Positions 10,967 through 12,879 of a stretch of DNA of 12,879 nucleotides are shown here, piece after piece. Position numbers and translations under genes: made by a program. The DNA is from an uncultured Oscillospiraceae bacterium (lineage in GTDB: Bacteria > Bacillota > Clostridia > Oscillospirales > Acutalibacteraceae). The notes below the pieces were generated by a model, which searched no databases, was not told the DNA's origin, and was given only the letters and a program-made list of their open reading frames with translations. Each line of letters begins with the position of its first letter. Position 1 is the stretch's first letter. The DNA lies in contig CABQAA010000024.1 in the NCBI GenBank assembly GCA_902461995.1, forward strand, positions 1 through 12,879, in the 5' to 3' direction.

Positions 10967-12879
10967 TTACATGCCGGAAATTCGGTATCCCTCAGCGGGG
11001 ACGTCCAGTCCCCCGACCGTCACGTCCGCCGCCGTATAATTGACCAAAATCTCCACGCCGTTTCCGAAAACGGTGCGGGTCACACCGGGCGACGCCTGTT
11101 CGTGCCGGAGGATCGGCTGGTCGGACACGTGTGTGAGGTATGCCGCTGCCTCCTGGTAGCGCGCGGCGGCCTCGTCGGCCCAGTAGGCCGCGTCGATATA
11201 GCCGAGTTCCTTGGCATCGGTATCGGCCAACTTCCCGATATTTTGGCTGCCCAGGCTGTATTTGGGGTTGATTCCCGCTTCCATGGCCCGGAGGAACGCC
11301 TGCCGGCTGTCCACCGCCCCGTTGATGGAGGGGGAAGAAAGCCCAGCCAGACCGTGCAGAACCATCGCGTAAAACGGAACCGCCTGGCCCTCCGCAAGAA
11401 ATGCACTTGTGGAGATCGGGACGTCCTGCAGATCGGTGGCGTATGGGAATGCATACGCATTGGCCGCCGTGAACAGCCGATGATCCGCAGCATCCGCCAG
11501 CTTTCCGAGCGCCTCACACCACAACGCCTCGGCGCTGCCTCGGTCGATATGGTCGTCCCCGAAATCGGAATAAATTTTCTGCCCCAGGGAATTGGCGGAA
11601 AATCCGTAAACCGACAGTTTCGAGGCTTTCGACAGGGTCTGTTCCATCGCCTTTCCAAACCGGAGAGGGCTGAGCAGGAACCGCAGCCCGCCGACGGAAT
11701 CGATCTGGAAGGTGCTCATTTTATAGGGATACTGGATAGCCGGTTCCTTCAGCACCGATTGAGAGGCGCTGTATTTGGTGGAATAGCCCCACTGGTTGTG
11801 CATCATATCGGTCAGATTGAGATCTAGATACAGCTTTACGCCCGGCATGTCTTCGATATCCTGCAGCATACGGCGGAACGCACCGCGGCCGCCGAGTCCC
11901 CCTTCGGGGGCCATATCAACGGTCAGGCGGCTTTCGGTGCCGCCTTTTGCCCAATTGACGTAATTGAGCACCAAGGAGCCCGCGCCGGCTTTCTGCAGAC
12001 GCTCGGCCAGCACCGCCACGTCGTCGTAAGCGTTCAGCGGCACCACCCGGTCGACGGGTATCCCTAGGACACTCTCCTGCCGCATCACGCCGCCCGGCAG
12101 CTCGATATACAGGGCGGAGCGTTTTTCCGACAAGGGCGTCATCCCCCGTTCCTCGGTCAGATAGCTCCGGTAAGCCGCCGCCATGCCGCTGTAGTCGGCC
12201 TGTTCCGCGTCCAGGGGACGGTATTCCACCGTGAACGCATCCAAACCGCAGGCCGCGGGCTCGAACATGTTGACCTGGGTAAATTCAAAGGTCTTCTGGC
12301 TGACGTCGACTAACGTGCTCTCCCGGTAAATAAATTCGCCAAATGCCGCGCAGTAGGGGGATTTCGCACTCGCGGCGGAGGCGTTCACCTTTGCGCGGGG
12401 AGCCCCGTCCGTGAGGATGGCCAGCAGCGCCTGCCCGTCTTTTTTTACCCCGAAAACCGGCAGCCGGGCGGTCTGCGTTCTGGCGGGCGAGACGGTTTTT
12501 TCCTCCACCGCCAGATCGCTGCCGTAAATTCGCAGGCTCACGTCGGGTCCCGCGCTGGAAAAGGGCATCAGCATCCCGGAGCCGTCGGGAAGCAGGAGAT
12601 ACCCATCCTCCTCCCGGCCGCCCGCTCCGAAATTAGGCAGGGGGCTGATCGAGGTCAGCTTGACCCGGTCGCTGGCCTCCCGGATATCCCCGAGCGGCAC
12701 CGACGCTTTGAGTCCCTTGTCGGTCAGGGTGATTTCCAGGGGGATTAAGAAGCCTTCTTTTTCAAAGTAAAAGTCGAACCGCACCCCGTTCGGGACGGAT
12801 TTCACGTTAAAATTTCCCCGGCTGACGCAGCCGGCCACACTGTTTTGGGTGACGGCGTTGGAATCCCGATCCGCATAGC
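10967..12879 (-). CDS. DUF5696 domain protein, N-terminus beyond window edge
   Basis: An open frame of 636 codons runs in from the right edge to a TAA at 10967. The visible protein starts ...YADRDSNAVTQNSVAG, so the N-terminus, probably with a signal peptide, is missing. Recognisable parts, counted from the first visible residue, are a beta-rich front portion with LLLPDGSGMLMPFSS near 95-109, a central TIM-barrel-like stretch (SALYIELPGGVMRQ, LNYVNWAKGG, VKLYLDLNLTDMMHNQ, YLLH-like hydrophobic strands), EAGINPKYSLGS further on, and a C-terminal small beta domain (GNGVEILVNYTAADVTVGG, VPAEGYRI) like those closing many glycosidases. I assign it to DUF5696 by recall of such proteins beside CUT1 transporters. 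It is likely extracytoplasmic and carbohydrate-related. A GTG at 12838 is internal, not the start. Confidence 0.72.
   Translation of the reverse strand, partial: YADRDSNAVTQNSVAGCVSRGNFNVKSVPNGVRFDFYFEKEGFLIPLEITLTDKGLKASVPLGDIREASDRVKLTSISPLPNFGAGGREEDGYLLLPDGSGMLMPFSSAGPDVSLRIYGSDLAVEEKTVSPARTQTARLPVFGVKKDGQALLAILTDGAPRAKVNASAASAKSPYCAAFGEFIYRESTLVDVSQKTFEFTQVNMFEPAACGLDAFTVEYRPLDAEQADYSGMAAAYRSYLTEERGMTPLSEKRSALYIELPGGVMRQESVLGIPVDRVVPLNAYDDVAVLAERLQKAGAGSLVLNYVNWAKGGTESRLTVDMAPEGGLGGRGAFRRMLQDIEDMPGVKLYLDLNLTDMMHNQWGYSTKYSASQSVLKEPAIQYPYKMSTFQIDSVGGLRFLLSPLRFGKAMEQTLSKASKLSVYGFSANSLGQKIYSDFGDDHIDRGSAEALWCEALGKLADAADHRLFTAANAYAFPYATDLQDVPISTSAFLAEGQAVPFYAMVLHGLAGLSSPSINGAVDSRQAFLRAMEAGINPKYSLGSQNIGKLADTDAKELGYIDAAYWADEAAARYQEAAAYLTHVSDQPILRHEQASPGVTRTVFGNGVEILVNYTAADVTVGGLDVPAEGYRISGM

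Noticed and set aside
1..12879. CRISPR arrays, tRNA or rRNA genes, and insertion-sequence transposases
   Set aside because: No regularly spaced direct repeats, cloverleaf-type sequences, rRNA segments or transposase-like proteins were seen on either strand.

Overview
The window looks like a GC-rich Clostridia (Firmicutes) chromosome, most probably an Oscillospirales/Ruminococcaceae-type gut bacterium. The reasons are strong AGGAGG-type ribosome binding sites before nearly every gene, sigma-A promoters with TATACT/TATAAT boxes, the rpsF-ssb-rpsR order, a cytidylate-kinase-like gene of the clostridial type, and a CUT1 sugar transporter locus of Firmicutes style with DUF5696 and DUF4434 proteins. 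This assignment is inferred from gene content; no rRNA gene is present to confirm it.

Layout. (1) Positions 1-450, minus strand: the N-terminal third of prfB (release factor 2), running off the left edge, with its own promoter. (2) Positions 594-1908, plus strand: the ribosomal/replication operon rpsF-ssb-rpsR. It has a clear extended -10 promoter, a leader of about 115 nt that can form several competing stems (a candidate S6:S18 autoregulatory leader), and a strong intrinsic terminator. (3) Positions 1994-2677: a cytidylate-kinase-like NMP kinase with its own promoter. (4) Positions 2678-3256: about 580 bases without a credible gene. They hold an unusual mirror-symmetric foldback structure (2718-3031; outer arms plus four internal hairpins) followed by two intrinsic terminators. 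(5) Positions 3257-3415: a 52-codon gene with ribbon-helix-helix character and no visible partner. (6) Positions 3481-12879, minus strand: one large carbohydrate-uptake operon, read from the right edge leftwards: DUF5696 protein (cut by the edge), two CUT1 permeases, a lipoprotein with a Ser/Thr-rich stalk and a probable alpha-helical-barrel domain, a sugar-binding lipoprotein, a DUF4434 TIM-barrel-like cytoplasmic protein, and an N-acylglucosamine 2-epimerase family enzyme.

How the genes may work together (inference). The two lipoproteins and probably the DUF5696 protein act outside the membrane on a glycan. The solute-binding lipoprotein and two permeases import an oligosaccharide, powered by an ATPase encoded elsewhere because none is in the operon segment seen here. 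The DUF4434 protein and the epimerase lack signal peptides and would process the sugar in the cytoplasm. The epimerase resembles the renin-binding-protein/GlcNAc 2-epimerase branch, which hints at an N-acetylhexosamine-containing substrate, but the substrate cannot be fixed from sequence alone.

The most unusual items are the foldback element at 2718-3031, the uncharacterised glycan operon with its embedded helical-barrel lipoprotein, and the potentially bistable rpsF leader.
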